NCBI GenBank assembly: GCA_902577765.1
Contig: CACHAK010000008.1
Coordinates: 1-64,000 of the forward strand
Direction: 5' to 3'
Length of the DNA stretch: 64,000 nucleotides
Origin: an uncultured Pelagibacteraceae bacterium
Lineage (GTDB): Bacteria; Pseudomonadota; Alphaproteobacteria; Pelagibacterales; AG-422-B15
Under the pieces are notes generated by a model. The model saw nothing but the letters and a program-made list of their open reading frames with translations, had not been told where the DNA came from and ran no database searches. How positions within the stretch are numbered: position 1 is the first letter of the stretch; every line of letters begins with the position of its first letter. The position numbers and the translations under genes were made by a program. Of this stretch, positions 17,923 through 26,857 are shown piece by piece.

Positions 17923-19200
17923 GTGTTTAAAAAAAATATCCTTTTGTCTATTTTAATTTTTTTTCCGTCATTTTTATTGGCAGATATTGAAGTTAATAAC
18001 ATCATCATTGGTGATAGAGAACCAATAAATAGTCCTATTGCCCAATATGACTCTGAAATAAACTCTTATCCAGATCCATTTCCTGATGACCAAATAATTT
18101 TAACAATAGATAAAGATAATTATGTAAAATTTAGCGATAGTATTCTTACCCCAGGCCAAATTGAAATGTTTGAGACGTATCCTGAAACCTTTAAGATGCA
18201 TGTATACCCATCGCGAAGAAGTTGTGCTGTACCTCCTGAAGTTTTAAAATTAACGAAAGTAAATGCATTACTTACAGATGAGGGTGAGGGTATAAATGGT
18301 GTTGTAGGAAGTATTCCTTTTCCGGAACCTACAGAAGCACTTCACCATGTGTGGAATCATATATTAAGGTATAGAGGAGTAAATATATACGGATCTTCTC
18401 CTTTTTTTATCGTTAATCCTGACAGTTCTAGAACATTTGGTGCTGGTGAGGCGATTGCCATAAATTACTGGAACCCTTTTGTTGCAAATGAGAAAGGTTT
18501 GCAAGGTATGTTGATGTCAAAAGTAACCCATCCACCAAGACTAGCAGATGCTTCATTGCTTGTAATTGAGTCTCTAAATGCTCTCAAAACTCCACGCAGA
18601 GCTTGGGCATATAATCCCGGAACAAGACGAGTAAGAAGAGCACCTGATATAGCTTATGATTATAAGCCGTCAGCAAATCAAGGTTTAACAACTACAGACC
18701 AGTTTGATGGGTTTAATGGAGCTAAAGACAGATACAATTGGTCATTTAAAGGAACTTTAAAGAAATTGATGCCTTATAATGCATACGAATTTCATGAAAC
18801 AAGTATAGAAGAAGTATTGACCCCATATCATGTAAATCAAGAATTTTTAAGATATGAATTAGTTAATGTTAACGTTGTTCAAGCAGATCTCAAATCAGAC
18901 AAAAGACACATCATTCCTCATCGAACTATGTATTTTGATTTAGATAGTCACAATATGCTTGTTGAAGAGACTTTTGACGATGAAAATGAGATCATGGCAT
19001 ATAGAGAATTTCCTTTAATAAATTTTTATGACCAACCAATGTGTTTATCAATTCATTCTGCCACTTATGACTTTGCAACAAGACGCTATCAACTAACTAA
19101 TGTAAGATCAAAGGATATACCAAAAATTCAATGGAGGCTCGATGAGCCGCATGATGAAAAATTATTTACCCCTGATGGGTTAAAAAGATTTGCTAGATAG
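17923..19200 (+). CDS. DUF1329 outer-membrane/periplasmic lipid-trafficking protein
   Basis: An exported protein of ~425 residues. An N-terminal hydrophobic stretch (LLSILIFFPSFLLAD) is a signal peptide, and the mature part is typical of DUF1329 (annotated as outer-membrane lipoprotein-sorting, LolA-like fold). Conserved family segments are visible: PSRRSCAVP, AWAYNPGTRRVRRAPDIAYD (a strong DUF1329 hallmark), TTDQFDGFNGAKDRYNWSFKG and a late YRTR-like HRTMYFDLDSHNML. No lipobox cysteine is seen at the cleavage point. The start is uncertain: GTG 17923 gives a compact signal peptide, TTG 17908 is the longer option. The precise substrate is unknown. Confidence 0.75.
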   Translation: MFKKNILLSILIFFPSFLLADIEVNNIIIGDREPINSPIAQYDSEINSYPDPFPDDQIILTIDKDNYVKFSDSILTPGQIEMFETYPETFKMHVYPSRRSCAVPPEVLKLTKVNALLTDEGEGINGVVGSIPFPEPTEALHHVWNHILRYRGVNIYGSSPFFIVNPDSSRTFGAGEAIAINYWNPFVANEKGLQGMLMSKVTHPPRLADASLLVIESLNALKTPRRAWAYNPGTRRVRRAPDIAYDYKPSANQGLTTTDQFDGFNGAKDRYNWSFKGTLKKLMPYNAYEFHETSIEEVLTPYHVNQEFLRYELVNVNVVQADLKSDKRHIIPHRTMYFDLDSHNMLVEETFDDENEIMAYREFPLINFYDQPMCLSIHSATYDFATRRYQLTNVRSKDIPKIQWRLDEPHDEKLFTPDGLKRFAR

Positions 19201-19241
19201 TAACTAAGAAATTATATATCATTGATAAATAACACAATTTT

Positions 19242-19316
19242 GGGCACGTAGCTCAGTGGTAGAGCATCACGTTGACATCGTGGGGGTTGTTGGTTCGATC
19301 CCAACCGTGCCCACCA
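19242..19316 (+). tRNA. tRNA-Val (anticodon GAC)
   Basis: A complete cloverleaf can be folded. The acceptor stem is GGGCACG/CGTGCCC, the D arm GCTC-AGTGGTA-GAGC, the anticodon stem TCACG/CGTGG around loop TTGACAT (anticodon GAC), and the T arm GTTGG-TTCGATC-CCAAC. The 3' ACCA (discriminator A plus CCA) is encoded. It reads valine codons GUC/GUU. Confidence 0.95.
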
Positions 19317-19373
19317 TAAAATTTAATTATATGTTGTTTTTTTTACTTAATTATATAAAAGATCGCAGTAATC

Positions 19374-19508
19374 ATGAAAAAGCCAAATAAAATAAGAGAA
19401 GCAAGACTCAATAAGAAAAGATCAAAGAAGAATAACATTCGTAAAGAAAAAGTTAGACTTAAAAAAATTGAAGAAGCAAATGCACCTCAACCGGAGCCTC
19501 AACAATGA
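19374..19508 (+). CDS. Very basic 44-residue microprotein, translationally coupled to bL36
   Basis: A short frame begins with ATG at 19374 and reads [20 protein letters not shown] and on to a PQPEPQQ tail. About 40% of its residues are Lys or Arg. The stop TGA overlaps the ATG of the L36 gene (ATGA), which argues for real translation and coupling. I do not recognise the family. The composition suggests RNA or ribosome contact, but that is inference. A spurious frame cannot be excluded without homologues. Confidence 0.55.
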   Translation: MKKPNKIREARLNKKRSKKNNIRKEKVRLKKIEEANAPQPEPQQ

Positions 19509-19630
19509 AAGTAAGAAGTTCTCTAAAAAACCTTAAGACAAGAGACCGTAACAATAAACTTATAAAAAGAAAAGGTCGCCTATACGTTATCAATAAAAGA
19601 AATCCACGAATGAAAGCTCGTCAAGGCTAA
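19505..19630 (+). CDS. ykgO: 50S ribosomal protein bL36, zinc-free type B
   Basis: A 41-residue L36 of the second type: [16 protein letters not shown] at the start and [18 protein letters not shown] at the end. The four zinc-binding residues of type A (C+ form) are absent, so it is the C-minus form used by many alphaproteobacteria. It overlaps the upstream microprotein by ATGA and is followed after 6 bases by the N-formylglutamate hydrolase gene. Confidence 0.93.
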   Translation: MKVRSSLKNLKTRDRNNKLIKRKGRLYVINKRNPRMKARQG

Positions 19631-19636
19631 TAATAT

Positions 19637-20335
19637 TTGTCTTCTAAAAAAAATAAAAAAATTCTTTTAATTGCAGACCATGCATCAAATTACATACCTA
19701 GTTCATTAAAAAAATTAGGCCTTGGAGACAATCAATTAAATTCACACATTGCGTATGATCTAGGTGTGAAAGAGTTATGCATTAACTTATCCAATCTTCT
19801 AAACTCAAAATATATTATAGGCGAATACTCAAGACTTATTATTGATTTAAATAGAGATATTTCCGATCCAACATTAATTCCAGAAATTGTTGATAGAAAA
19901 ATAATAAAAAAAAATTTGAATTTAACTAATTATGACAAAAAAAAAAGAATTTCAGAGATCTACAATAAATATCATTACAAAATTAAAACAGCTATAAAAC
20001 ATAATAATATAATGGCTTTAATTTCTCTTCATTCATTTAATCCAATATTCAAAAAGCGAAAACGAAACATTCATTTTGGCATTCTATCAAATCAAGATAG
20101 AAGACTGAGTGATTGTATAATTACAGAAATGAAAAGAAGGAAATTAAAAGTCGGTGACAATGAGCCGTATAAGGGAAACTTAATTGGTGATACGATGTAT
20201 AAACACGGTCTTAAAAATAATTTACATCATACTTTAATTGAGGTACGAAACGATTTACTTTCCTCCTCAATTAAGATACACAGAGTATCTGTACTATTAA
20301 AGCAAGTAATTAATAATTCAATTAATAGGATTTAA
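19637..20335 (+). CDS. N-formylglutamate amidohydrolase family protein
   Basis: A 232-residue zinc hydrolase of the HutG/FGase family. The N-terminal strand ends in ADHASNYIP (residues 13-21), the family's metal-binding signature, followed by HIAYDLGV, YSRLIIDLNRD (about 63-73) and ISLHSFNP (about 133-140, second metal site). The C-terminal EVRNDLL is also conserved. The start is TTG 19637; no ATG is available before the metal motif. The family cleaves N-formylglutamate, but this short alphaproteobacterial branch outside a hut operon may have another N-acyl amino acid as substrate. Confidence 0.78.
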   Translation: MSSKKNKKILLIADHASNYIPSSLKKLGLGDNQLNSHIAYDLGVKELCINLSNLLNSKYIIGEYSRLIIDLNRDISDPTLIPEIVDRKIIKKNLNLTNYDKKKRISEIYNKYHYKIKTAIKHNNIMALISLHSFNPIFKKRKRNIHFGILSNQDRRLSDCIITEMKRRKLKVGDNEPYKGNLIGDTMYKHGLKNNLHHTLIEVRNDLLSSSIKIHRVSVLLKQVINNSINRI

Positions 20336-20342
20336 AGACAAA

Positions 20343-21245
20343 ATGAGTAATGTAGCTCCAAAGTGGTTTGAAAAAGCAATAGCTAATAAGCCTGAAGTAC
20401 TTTCTGTGAAAATAAAAGGGACAAAAATTTCCTATAATGCCTGGGGCGACAAATCAAAACCGGGCTTAATTTTTATTCATGGTGGCATGGCACATGCAGA
20501 GTGGTGGAGTTTTATCGCTCCCTACTTTGCAAAAACACATAGAGTTATAGCTATGAATCTAGGTGGGATGGGCGATAGTGAATGGAAGAAAAAATATTCA
20601 GTTGAGTCTTGGGGCGCAGAAATAGTTGGTGTATTTAAAAAAGAAAAATTAAAAAAACCTATTTTTATAGGACATAGCCTTGGTGGTATGTGCGGTGTGT
20701 ATGCTGCTTCTTTAATGAAAAAAAAATTGTATGGTTTAGTCATTGTAGACACAGCTATAATGCCTCCTACTGATAATCCACCTAAATTCGATTTAAAAGT
20801 CAGAGCTAATAACGTTTATAAAAAAATGTCAGATATTATTGAACGTTTTAGATTAGTTCCATCTCAGAGTGACGCTCTTGAATATGCGATGAATTTCATA
20901 GCAGAAAAATCTATTAAAAAAGTCAGAGGTGGGTGGACATGGAAATTTGACCCAAGTTATATGAATATTTTTACAAGCGAAAATTTTGCGGAAAGGCAAG
21001 CAGTTTTGAGAAAAACACTAAAGGGTCTTAAATGTAGAGTTGCTGTATTTAGGGGTGAGAAATCATCTATCTTTCCAGGATTTAGTGCTAAGTATATGAA
21101 TGAACTGATGGATAAGAAATCACCGATAATTAACATACCAGAAGCTCATCACCATATTATGGTAGATCAACCTTTAGCACTCGTTTCAGCTTTAAGATCA
21201 TTAATTATTGATTGGGATCATTCAAAACCATCTAAAGCACTGTAA
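20343..21245 (+). CDS. Alpha/beta-hydrolase fold enzyme
   Basis: A 300-residue soluble hydrolase. The oxyanion-hole motif FIHGGMAHAEWW (about residues 44-55) and the nucleophile elbow GHSLGG (about 109-114) are clear. The C-terminal catalytic His is in EAHHHIMVDQP (about 274-284), and an acid residue probably lies in the preceding FRGEKSSIF strand region. It resembles haloalkane-dehalogenase/esterase-type members, but no residue set assigns a substrate. It follows the FGase-like gene by 7 bases. Confidence 0.78.
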   Translation: MSNVAPKWFEKAIANKPEVLSVKIKGTKISYNAWGDKSKPGLIFIHGGMAHAEWWSFIAPYFAKTHRVIAMNLGGMGDSEWKKKYSVESWGAEIVGVFKKEKLKKPIFIGHSLGGMCGVYAASLMKKKLYGLVIVDTAIMPPTDNPPKFDLKVRANNVYKKMSDIIERFRLVPSQSDALEYAMNFIAEKSIKKVRGGWTWKFDPSYMNIFTSENFAERQAVLRKTLKGLKCRVAVFRGEKSSIFPGFSAKYMNELMDKKSPIINIPEAHHHIMVDQPLALVSALRSLIIDWDHSKPSKAL

Positions 21246-21334
21246 ACTATATATAAATCAATCATCTTTAATCCAATATTAACTAAAAAAAACACTGTTA
21301 AATTCGATATTTAGAAATATATTATCTGCTTACC

Positions 21335-21445
21335 ATGGATATATCAGAGCAGAAAAAAACGTATAGTTTCTTCGGCAAACTCATTTTATGGGGGTCTGTA
21401 GGTGTTGTTGTTGTATTGGTTTTGATGGCAATTTTTTTAATCTAA
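21335..21445 (+). CDS. aa3-type cytochrome c oxidase subunit IV-like microprotein (COX4_pro_2)
   Basis: A 36-residue frame, MDISEQKKTYSFFGKLILWG followed by a single membrane helix of valines and leucines. It matches the short bacterial aa3 oxidase subunit IV family (PF07835), whose members share the SEQKxTYxxFxKL head and a TM helix. In many alphaproteobacteria this tiny gene lies just upstream of pntAA, as here (11 bases before its ATG). It may stabilise the oxidase or another membrane complex. The next frame can also be opened upstream inside this gene, but the ATG at 21457 is the better pntAA start. Confidence 0.8.
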   Translation: MDISEQKKTYSFFGKLILWGSVGVVVVLVLMAIFLI

Positions 21446-21456
21446 ATTTTAAATTT

Positions 21457-22578
21457 ATGCGCGCTTATATTTTAAAAGAAAGTGAGTCAGAATTACGTGT
21501 GTCGGCTTCCCCTGATAGCGTAAAAAAGATGGTTGAGTTAGGAATTTCTGTGAATATACAAACTGCTGCGGGTCAAAATTCAAATTTTTCTGATGAAAGT
21601 TATAAAGCAAACGGGGCTGAGATTTTTAATAATACTTCGGAAATTTCAAACGCTGATATCATTATAAAAGTGAACAAACCAACTGACGATGAAATTTCAT
21701 CAATGAAAGAAGGCTCTTTATTCATAGGATCTCTGGATCCTTATAATAGTATAGAGACGCTAAATAAACTAAGGGATAAGGGTGTAACATCATTTGCTAT
21801 GGAATTAATGCCAAGAATAACAAGAGCTCAATCTATGGATATACTCTCCTCACAATCTAACTTAGCTGGGTACAAGGCTGTGATAGACGCGACCTATTTA
21901 TTTAACAAAGCAATGCCAATGATGATGACAGCTGCTGGTACAATTGCACCAGCAAAAGTTATGGTATTTGGTGCTGGTGTTGCTGGTTTACAAGCTATAG
22001 CTACTGCAAAGCGACTTGGAGCAATCGTTTCTGCAACTGACGTAAGAATGGCGGCAAAGGAACAAGTCGAGAGTTTAGGCGGTAAGTTTGTTATGGTTGA
22101 AGATGAAGAGACTCAGGACGCAGAAACTTCTGGTGGTTATGCAAAAGAAATGAGCGATGAATTCAAAGCAAAACAGGCAAAACTTATTTCAGATACCTTG
22201 GCAACACAAGATATTGCAATATGCACAGCACTTATTCCTGGGAAGAAAGCTCCAACACTTATTTCTGAAGAGCAGGTTAGAACAATGAAACCGGGATCAA
22301 TAATAATTGATCTTGCGGCCGAAAGCGGTGGAAATTGCGAGTGCTCTGTAGCTGGTGAGACTAAGGAGGTTGGAGGCGTACACGTAGTTGGTTCAAAAAA
22401 TATAACTTCAACAATTTCTGAAGATGCTTCAGCGTTATTTTCAAAAAATATACTTAATTTTTTAACATTATTAATCGACAGCGAATCTAAGTCTATAAGT
22501 ATTGATTGGGATGATGAGATTATTCAGGGAATACTTGTAACAAAAAATAATGAAATCGTGCATAAGGAGCTTAGCTAA
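21457..22578 (+). CDS. pntAA: NAD(P) transhydrogenase subunit alpha, part 1
   Basis: NAD(H)-binding domain I of the proton-pumping transhydrogenase that makes NADPH from NADH. MRAYILKESESELRVSASPD opens the alanine-dehydrogenase-like fold. MELMPRITRAQSMDILSSQ is a strong PntAA hallmark, and VFGAGVAGLQAIATAKRLGA is the Rossmann glycine motif (about residues 171-190). The 373-residue protein ends at the ATG of pntAB (overlap of one base). ATG 21457 is chosen because it starts at the first strand; an upstream GTG-type frame adds an implausible cysteine-rich extension. Confidence 0.93.
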   Translation: MRAYILKESESELRVSASPDSVKKMVELGISVNIQTAAGQNSNFSDESYKANGAEIFNNTSEISNADIIIKVNKPTDDEISSMKEGSLFIGSLDPYNSIETLNKLRDKGVTSFAMELMPRITRAQSMDILSSQSNLAGYKAVIDATYLFNKAMPMMMTAAGTIAPAKVMVFGAGVAGLQAIATAKRLGAIVSATDVRMAAKEQVESLGGKFVMVEDEETQDAETSGGYAKEMSDEFKAKQAKLISDTLATQDIAICTALIPGKKAPTLISEEQVRTMKPGSIIIDLAAESGGNCECSVAGETKEVGGVHVVGSKNITSTISEDASALFSKNILNFLTLLIDSESKSISIDWDDEIIQGILVTKNNEIVHKELS

Positions 22579-22901
22579 TGGAAGCAATTGATCCAAATAT
22601 ATTTAGACTAACCATTTTTGTATTATCAATTTTTGTGGGTTACTATGTAGTTTGGAGTGTGACACCTGCCTTACATACTCCTTTAATGGCTGTTACTAAT
22701 GCGATTTCGTCAGTAATAATTGTTGGAGGGTTATTTGCTCTTGTCTCAAGCACTGATCAGACATCTCTCGGGATTTTATCCAAAAGTTTTGGATTTATAG
22801 CGGTTTTGCTAGCTGCGGTAAATATATTTGGTGGATTCTTAGTAACACAAAGAATGTTAGCAATGTATAAAAAGAAACCAAAAAATCAGGATAAAAAATA
22901 A
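22578..22901 (+). CDS. pntAB: NAD(P) transhydrogenase subunit alpha, part 2
   Basis: A 107-residue membrane subunit with three to four helices, carrying the N-terminal part of the proton channel. [28 protein letters not shown] (about residues 23-50) is the conserved PntAB core. The separate pntAA and pntAB genes are the alphaproteobacterial (Rhodospirillum-type) split arrangement. It overlaps its neighbours by single bases on both sides. Confidence 0.93.
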   Translation: MEAIDPNIFRLTIFVLSIFVGYYVVWSVTPALHTPLMAVTNAISSVIIVGGLFALVSSTDQTSLGILSKSFGFIAVLLAAVNIFGGFLVTQRMLAMYKKKPKNQDKK

Positions 22902-24298
22902 TGCACAATCTTGTAGCAGTTGCTTACGTTATATCAGGAATATTCTTTATCATTGCTTTAAGAGGCCTATCTTCACCAGAAAGTTCTCGAAGAGGGAATA
23001 TTTTTGGCATGCTTGGCATGTTAATTGCTGTGCTCGCCACATTATTCTCTGTTAATTTTTTTACGTCCAATATTCAAACTGTAGGATTAGTAGTAATTGC
23101 AATAGTTATTGGCGGATTAATTGGTTCAGTGATCGCTAGGAAAATTGCAATGACTGCGATGCCACAACTCGTTGCTGCTTTTCACAGTTTAGTGGGACTT
23201 GCAGCGGTATTCGTTGCATTAGCCGCGTTTTATGCACCCGAGGCTTTTAACATTGGGACTGTTGGAAAGATTAAAACTTTAAGTTTAGTAGAAATGTCTC
23301 TTGGTGCTGTGATAGGAGCTATTACTTTTTCTGGCTCAGTAATTGCATTTGGTAAATTGCAAGGCATTATGTCAGGCTCACCAATTGTATTTAAGGGTCA
23401 ACATCTTGTAAATTTGTTAATTGGTTTGATTATAATCGCAGGTATTGTTTATTTTTGTTTTAATCAGGATCAAAATGTTTATTTAGCAATTATCGCGCTC
23501 TCATTTCTGATTGGATTTTTAATTATTATTCCTATTGGCGGGGCTGATATGCCTGTTGTTGTATCAATGTTAAACTCTTATTCTGGATGGGCTGCAGCTG
23601 GAATTGGTTTTACTCTTGGAAACACTGCACTGATCATCACTGGTGCTTTAGTTGGATCATCTGGAGCAATTTTATCTTATATAATGTGTGCTGCTATGAA
23701 CAGATCATTCATCAGTGTTATTCTAGGTGGATTTGGAGCAGAAGATGCTGCGGTTTCTAAAGATGTGGAACAAAGACCTGTAAAAGAAGGTAGCGCTGAT
23801 GATGCTGCATTTATTATGAAGAATGCAGGCTCAGTTATTATTGTACCTGGATATGGAATGGCGGTAGCACAAGCACAGCATGCACTTAAAGAAATGACAG
23901 ATGCGCTAAAATCAAATGGTGTAAAGGTTACGTTTGCAATTCATCCTGTTGCGGGAAGAATGCCAGGACACATGAATGTATTGTTGGCTGAAGCGAATGT
24001 TCCTTATGATGAGGTTTTTGAACTTGAGGATATTAATTCTGAATTCTCTCAAGCTGATGTTGCTTTTGTTATTGGAGCGAATGATGTAACCAATCCTATA
24101 GCAAAAACAGATCCTGCATCACCAATTTATGGAATGCCTATTCTTGATGTAGAAAAAGCTAGTACAGTTCTGTTTGTAAAAAGAGGACGAGGTCTCGGCT
24201 ATGCAGGTATTGATAATGAATTATTCTATCGTGACAATACTATGATGCTATTTTCGGATGCAAAAAAAATGGTTGAAGGTATTGTTAAAGCTTTATAA
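22901..24298 (+). CDS. pntB: NAD(P) transhydrogenase subunit beta
   Basis: A 465-residue subunit with about nine TM helices in the first ~270 residues and a cytoplasmic NADP(H)-binding domain III. The latter has [20 protein letters not shown] (about residues 313-332), [20 protein letters not shown] and [16 protein letters not shown], all classic for domain III. Together with pntAA/AB it uses the proton gradient to drive hydride transfer from NADH to NADP+. It is the last gene of the set and is convergent with rpsU, 4 bases away. Confidence 0.95.
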   Translation: MHNLVAVAYVISGIFFIIALRGLSSPESSRRGNIFGMLGMLIAVLATLFSVNFFTSNIQTVGLVVIAIVIGGLIGSVIARKIAMTAMPQLVAAFHSLVGLAAVFVALAAFYAPEAFNIGTVGKIKTLSLVEMSLGAVIGAITFSGSVIAFGKLQGIMSGSPIVFKGQHLVNLLIGLIIIAGIVYFCFNQDQNVYLAIIALSFLIGFLIIIPIGGADMPVVVSMLNSYSGWAAAGIGFTLGNTALIITGALVGSSGAILSYIMCAAMNRSFISVILGGFGAEDAAVSKDVEQRPVKEGSADDAAFIMKNAGSVIIVPGYGMAVAQAQHALKEMTDALKSNGVKVTFAIHPVAGRMPGHMNVLLAEANVPYDEVFELEDINSEFSQADVAFVIGANDVTNPIAKTDPASPIYGMPILDVEKASTVLFVKRGRGLGYAGIDNELFYRDNTMMLFSDAKKMVEGIVKAL

Positions 24299-24302
24299 AG
24301 AT

Positions 24303-24500
24303 TTAGCTATAAATTTTTCTTCTAGCCATTTTACGTGAGCGACGAATGTTTTCAGCCTTCTCTCTTAATTTTTTCTGACTAGGTTTTTCAAAGTAAGTTC
24401 TCATCTTCATTTCTTTAAAAATGCCTTCTCTTTGCATCTTTTTTTTGAGAATACGAAGGGCTCCCTCCACATTATTATCTTTTACGCTTACTTCGACTAT
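24303..24500 (-). CDS. rpsU: 30S ribosomal protein bS21, with an AUA start codon
   Basis: The minus strand encodes [20 protein letters not shown] followed by [20 protein letters not shown] and an Arg/Lys-rich tail, a complete bS21 of 65 residues. In-frame upstream of the Val codon there is only ATA (24500-24498), then ACA, AGT, GGC, GAG, AAG, CTT, GCT, CTT and a TAA stop, so no ATG, GTG or TTG can start it. The Shine-Dalgarno AAGGAGG lies 8 bases before the ATA, the ideal distance, and homologues begin M-V-E-V. So the start is AUA, or the base is an ATG-to-ATA variant or sequencing error. The first canonical in-frame start is GTG at codon 11, which would remove the first strand. Confidence 0.9.
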   Translation of the reverse strand: MVEVSVKDNNVEGALRILKKKMQREGIFKEMKMRTYFEKPSQKKLREKAENIRRSRKMARRKIYS

Positions 24501-24507
24501 TGTACTG

Positions 24508-24516
24508 CCCTCCTTA
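24508..24516 (-). promoter_or_regulatory. Strong Shine-Dalgarno that fixes the rpsU start
   Basis: The minus strand reads TAAGGAGGG here, nearly perfectly complementary to the 16S anti-SD. It is followed by 8 bases (GCAGTACA) and then ATA-GTC-GAA. The spacing places initiation on the ATA codon and on no other codon nearby. Confidence 0.85.
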
Positions 24517-24588
24517 AGAGCAAGTTAAAATTTGAGGGTTTTTAGCACTTGGATACACACTTGTCCACATAAAAGAAAAAGATTTAAT

Positions 24589-25665
24589 CTACATTACAAA
24601 ATTAATATGCCCCATTTTACGGCCTTGTTTAATTGCCTTTTTACCATAGTCGTATGCCTTCTTCTTTTTATAAACCTTATAACTTTTCAATTTACTTATT
24701 TGTTTGGTTCTTTTGATCTCATTGCCAATAAGATTTCTCATAAGACCTTTTTTAATAATTTTTGGGGTTTTAATTTTATCTTTTGTGATTGCTTTAATAT
24801 GCAACTCGAATTGACTCATATTCGCATTATCAAGTGTTATATGGCCTGAATTGTGAACTCTCGGTGCAATTTCGTTTACATAGATATTATTTTCATCATC
24901 TAAAAAGAATTCTATTGTGAGTAAGCCAATATAATTAAGCTTATTTAAAATCTTTTTTGATATTATTATTATCTGTTTATTTATTTTTTCATCTATTTGT
25001 GATGGAGATATTGTTTCAAACAAAATATGGTTTTTGTGAATATTCTCAAATGGTGGATAAAAACATATATTTTTTTTTATGTTTCTTGAGCAAATGACAG
25101 ATAGTTCTCTATCAAACTTTATTACCCTCTCAATTACGCACGATTGATAATTAAGCTTTTTCCATTTATTCTTTAAGTCAGAAAAATTTTTTACTTTGTA
25201 TTGACCTTTTCCGTCATAACCAAATCTGCAGGTTTTTAATATAACAGGAAAATTTATTTTATCTTTAAGCTTGTTTAAATTTGTTTTCTTATTAATAAAA
25301 AAAAGTCCAGCATGTTTAATTTTATTCTTTGAAAAAAATAATTTTTCTTTTTTTCTATCTTGGCTTATTTCTAAAGCCGAAATCGGTGGGTATATTTTTA
25401 TTTGTTTATTGATTTGTTTTAATGTTTTTATAGCAACATTTTCAAATTCATAAGTTAGCAAATCAACATTTTTTCTAAATTCATTTAACTTCTTATGATC
25501 ATTAAAAGAACCATAAATAATTTTATTAGCATATTTTTTTGCAGGGGCATCATCTGTATCAGAATAGATATGGGTAATAAGCCCAATTTTTTGACAAGCT
25601 TGAGCTAAAAACATGCCAAGTTGACCCCCACCGATTATGCCTACAGTGGAAACTTCAGCTTTCAT
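24589..25665 (-). CDS. purK: N5-carboxyaminoimidazole ribonucleotide synthase
   Basis: Carboxylates AIR with ATP and bicarbonate in purine synthesis. The 358-residue ATP-grasp protein begins VGIIGGGQLGMFLAQACQKIG (the PurK N-terminal nucleotide-fold signature) and has FPVILKTCRFGYDGKGQYKV (ATP-binding loop), IYVNEIAPRVHNSGH and the C-terminal MRNLIGNE block. Its start overlaps the stop of purE by a single base, the usual purE-purK operon. Confidence 0.94.
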   Translation of the reverse strand: MKAEVSTVGIIGGGQLGMFLAQACQKIGLITHIYSDTDDAPAKKYANKIIYGSFNDHKKLNEFRKNVDLLTYEFENVAIKTLKQINKQIKIYPPISALEISQDRKKEKLFFSKNKIKHAGLFFINKKTNLNKLKDKINFPVILKTCRFGYDGKGQYKVKNFSDLKNKWKKLNYQSCVIERVIKFDRELSVICSRNIKKNICFYPPFENIHKNHILFETISPSQIDEKINKQIIIISKKILNKLNYIGLLTIEFFLDDENNIYVNEIAPRVHNSGHITLDNANMSQFELHIKAITKDKIKTPKIIKKGLMRNLIGNEIKRTKQISKLKSYKVYKKKKAYDYGKKAIKQGRKMGHINFVM

Positions 25666-26150
25666 TATTCAGGTATATTTTTTACTGACTTAGTTTGTTT
25701 TGATCTCCATGAAGCGTATTTCTTTTTTAGTTTTGTGTTATTGCTGCTTAAAATTGATACTGCAAGTAATGCTGCATTTTTTGCTCCAGCTTCTCCTACA
25801 GCAAGTGTTCCAACTGGAACGCCTGCTGGCATTTGAGCGATCGATAGCAAACTATCTAAGCCTTTTAGTTTTTTTGATTCAATTGGAACACCTAGTACAG
25901 GAATATTTGAAATAGAGGCTGTCATTCCAGGCAAATGAGCTGCTCCACCAGCGCCTGCAATTATTATTTCTATCCCTCTTTGTTCTGCTCTTTCAGCATA
26001 TTCAAACATTCTTTTAGGCGTTCTATGGGCAGAAATAATTTTTACTTCGTGTTTTATATTAAATAATTTTAAAATTTTTGAAGCATGCTTCATTGTGGGC
26101 CAATCAGATTGGCTGCCCATAATGATGCTTACCAGTGAAGGATTTTTCAT
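25665..26150 (-). CDS. purE: 5-(carboxyamino)imidazole ribonucleotide mutase
   Basis: Converts N5-CAIR made by PurK to CAIR. The 161-residue class I PurE has the [13 protein letters not shown] signature (residues 11-23), [13 protein letters not shown] (about 40-52, with the catalytic His), [15 protein letters not shown] and [19 protein letters not shown]. The class I type needs PurK as partner, which is encoded immediately downstream. The C-terminal tail is lysine-rich. Confidence 0.95.
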   Translation of the reverse strand: MKNPSLVSIIMGSQSDWPTMKHASKILKLFNIKHEVKIISAHRTPKRMFEYAERAEQRGIEIIIAGAGGAAHLPGMTASISNIPVLGVPIESKKLKGLDSLLSIAQMPAGVPVGTLAVGEAGAKNAALLAVSILSSNNTKLKKKYASWRSKQTKSVKNIPE

Positions 26151-26161
26151 TTTAATATTTA

Positions 26162-26803
26162 TTATCCATCGACAGTAGAAGTTTCTGACTCATTTATGTC
26201 TGAAACTTTTTCATCTGCTTCTTGCAGTCTCAATCTCTCTTCTTTTTCTTTTTTCTTTTGAGCTCTTTTCATTGATCTTTCAGCTTTAGCTAAAGCCTCA
26301 TCTAATTCAACTTGCCTACAAATTCCAAGTCCAATTGGATCTTGTGGACGGATATTTGCCATGTTCCAATGAGTTCTTTTTCTAATAGCATCAATTGTAT
26401 TTTTTGTACTGCCAACTAGTCTTGCAACCTGCGAATCCTTTAGTTCGGGGTGATTTCTTATCAACCAATAAACTGCGTCTGGCCTATCCTGTCTTTTAGA
26501 AAGAGGAGTATATTTTTTTTTCTTTTTTGATTGCTCAGTCTTTTCAGAGATTTCATTTTCAATAATCTTCAGTGACTCATCTTCATTATCCGCACATCTA
26601 TCGATCTCATCTTTTGTTAATTGACCACTGGTTATAGGATTTAATCCCTTAATTCCCACACCTACTTCACCATCTGCTATGCCTTTAATTTCTAATTCAT
26701 GCATTCCACAGAAATCACCTATCTGCCTGAATGATAAAGAGGTATTATCAACAAGCCATATTGCAGTGGCTTTTGGCATTAATGGTAATTTTGCTGTTTT
26801 CAT
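26162..26803 (-). CDS. trcR: TrcR cell-cycle transcriptional regulator (DUF1013)
   Basis: A 213-residue protein of the DUF1013 family, confined to alphaproteobacteria. [20 protein letters not shown] at the start and [20 protein letters not shown] form an HTH-like N-terminal domain. [20 protein letters not shown] then leads to a second DNA-binding region ([20 protein letters not shown] and HWNM). In Caulobacter relatives TrcR acts with CtrA/GcrA-type control and binds RNA polymerase; that role is known from the family, not shown here. It ends with a charged lysine-rich helix. It sits 11 bases before purE. Confidence 0.9.
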   Translation of the reverse strand: MKTAKLPLMPKATAIWLVDNTSLSFRQIGDFCGMHELEIKGIADGEVGVGIKGLNPITSGQLTKDEIDRCADNEDESLKIIENEISEKTEQSKKKKKYTPLSKRQDRPDAVYWLIRNHPELKDSQVARLVGSTKNTIDAIRKRTHWNMANIRPQDPIGLGICRQVELDEALAKAERSMKRAQKKKEKEERLRLQEADEKVSDINESETSTVDG

Positions 26804-26857
26804 AATAATTATAGAGTGCCTCTTATAAGTTAATTTTAGAGTTTTTAAAAGGATATC

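Noticed and set aside
21388-21456. Upstream extension of pntAA (MGVCRCCCCIGF)
   Set aside because: It overlaps the COX4-like gene in another frame and adds a cysteine-rich stretch absent from PntAA; ATG 21457 begins at the conserved strand.
24532-24849. Hydrophobic plus-strand frame opposite the purK end
   Set aside because: Antisense to purK, with cysteine/phenylalanine-rich sequence typical of reverse-complement AT-rich DNA; no RBS or family match.
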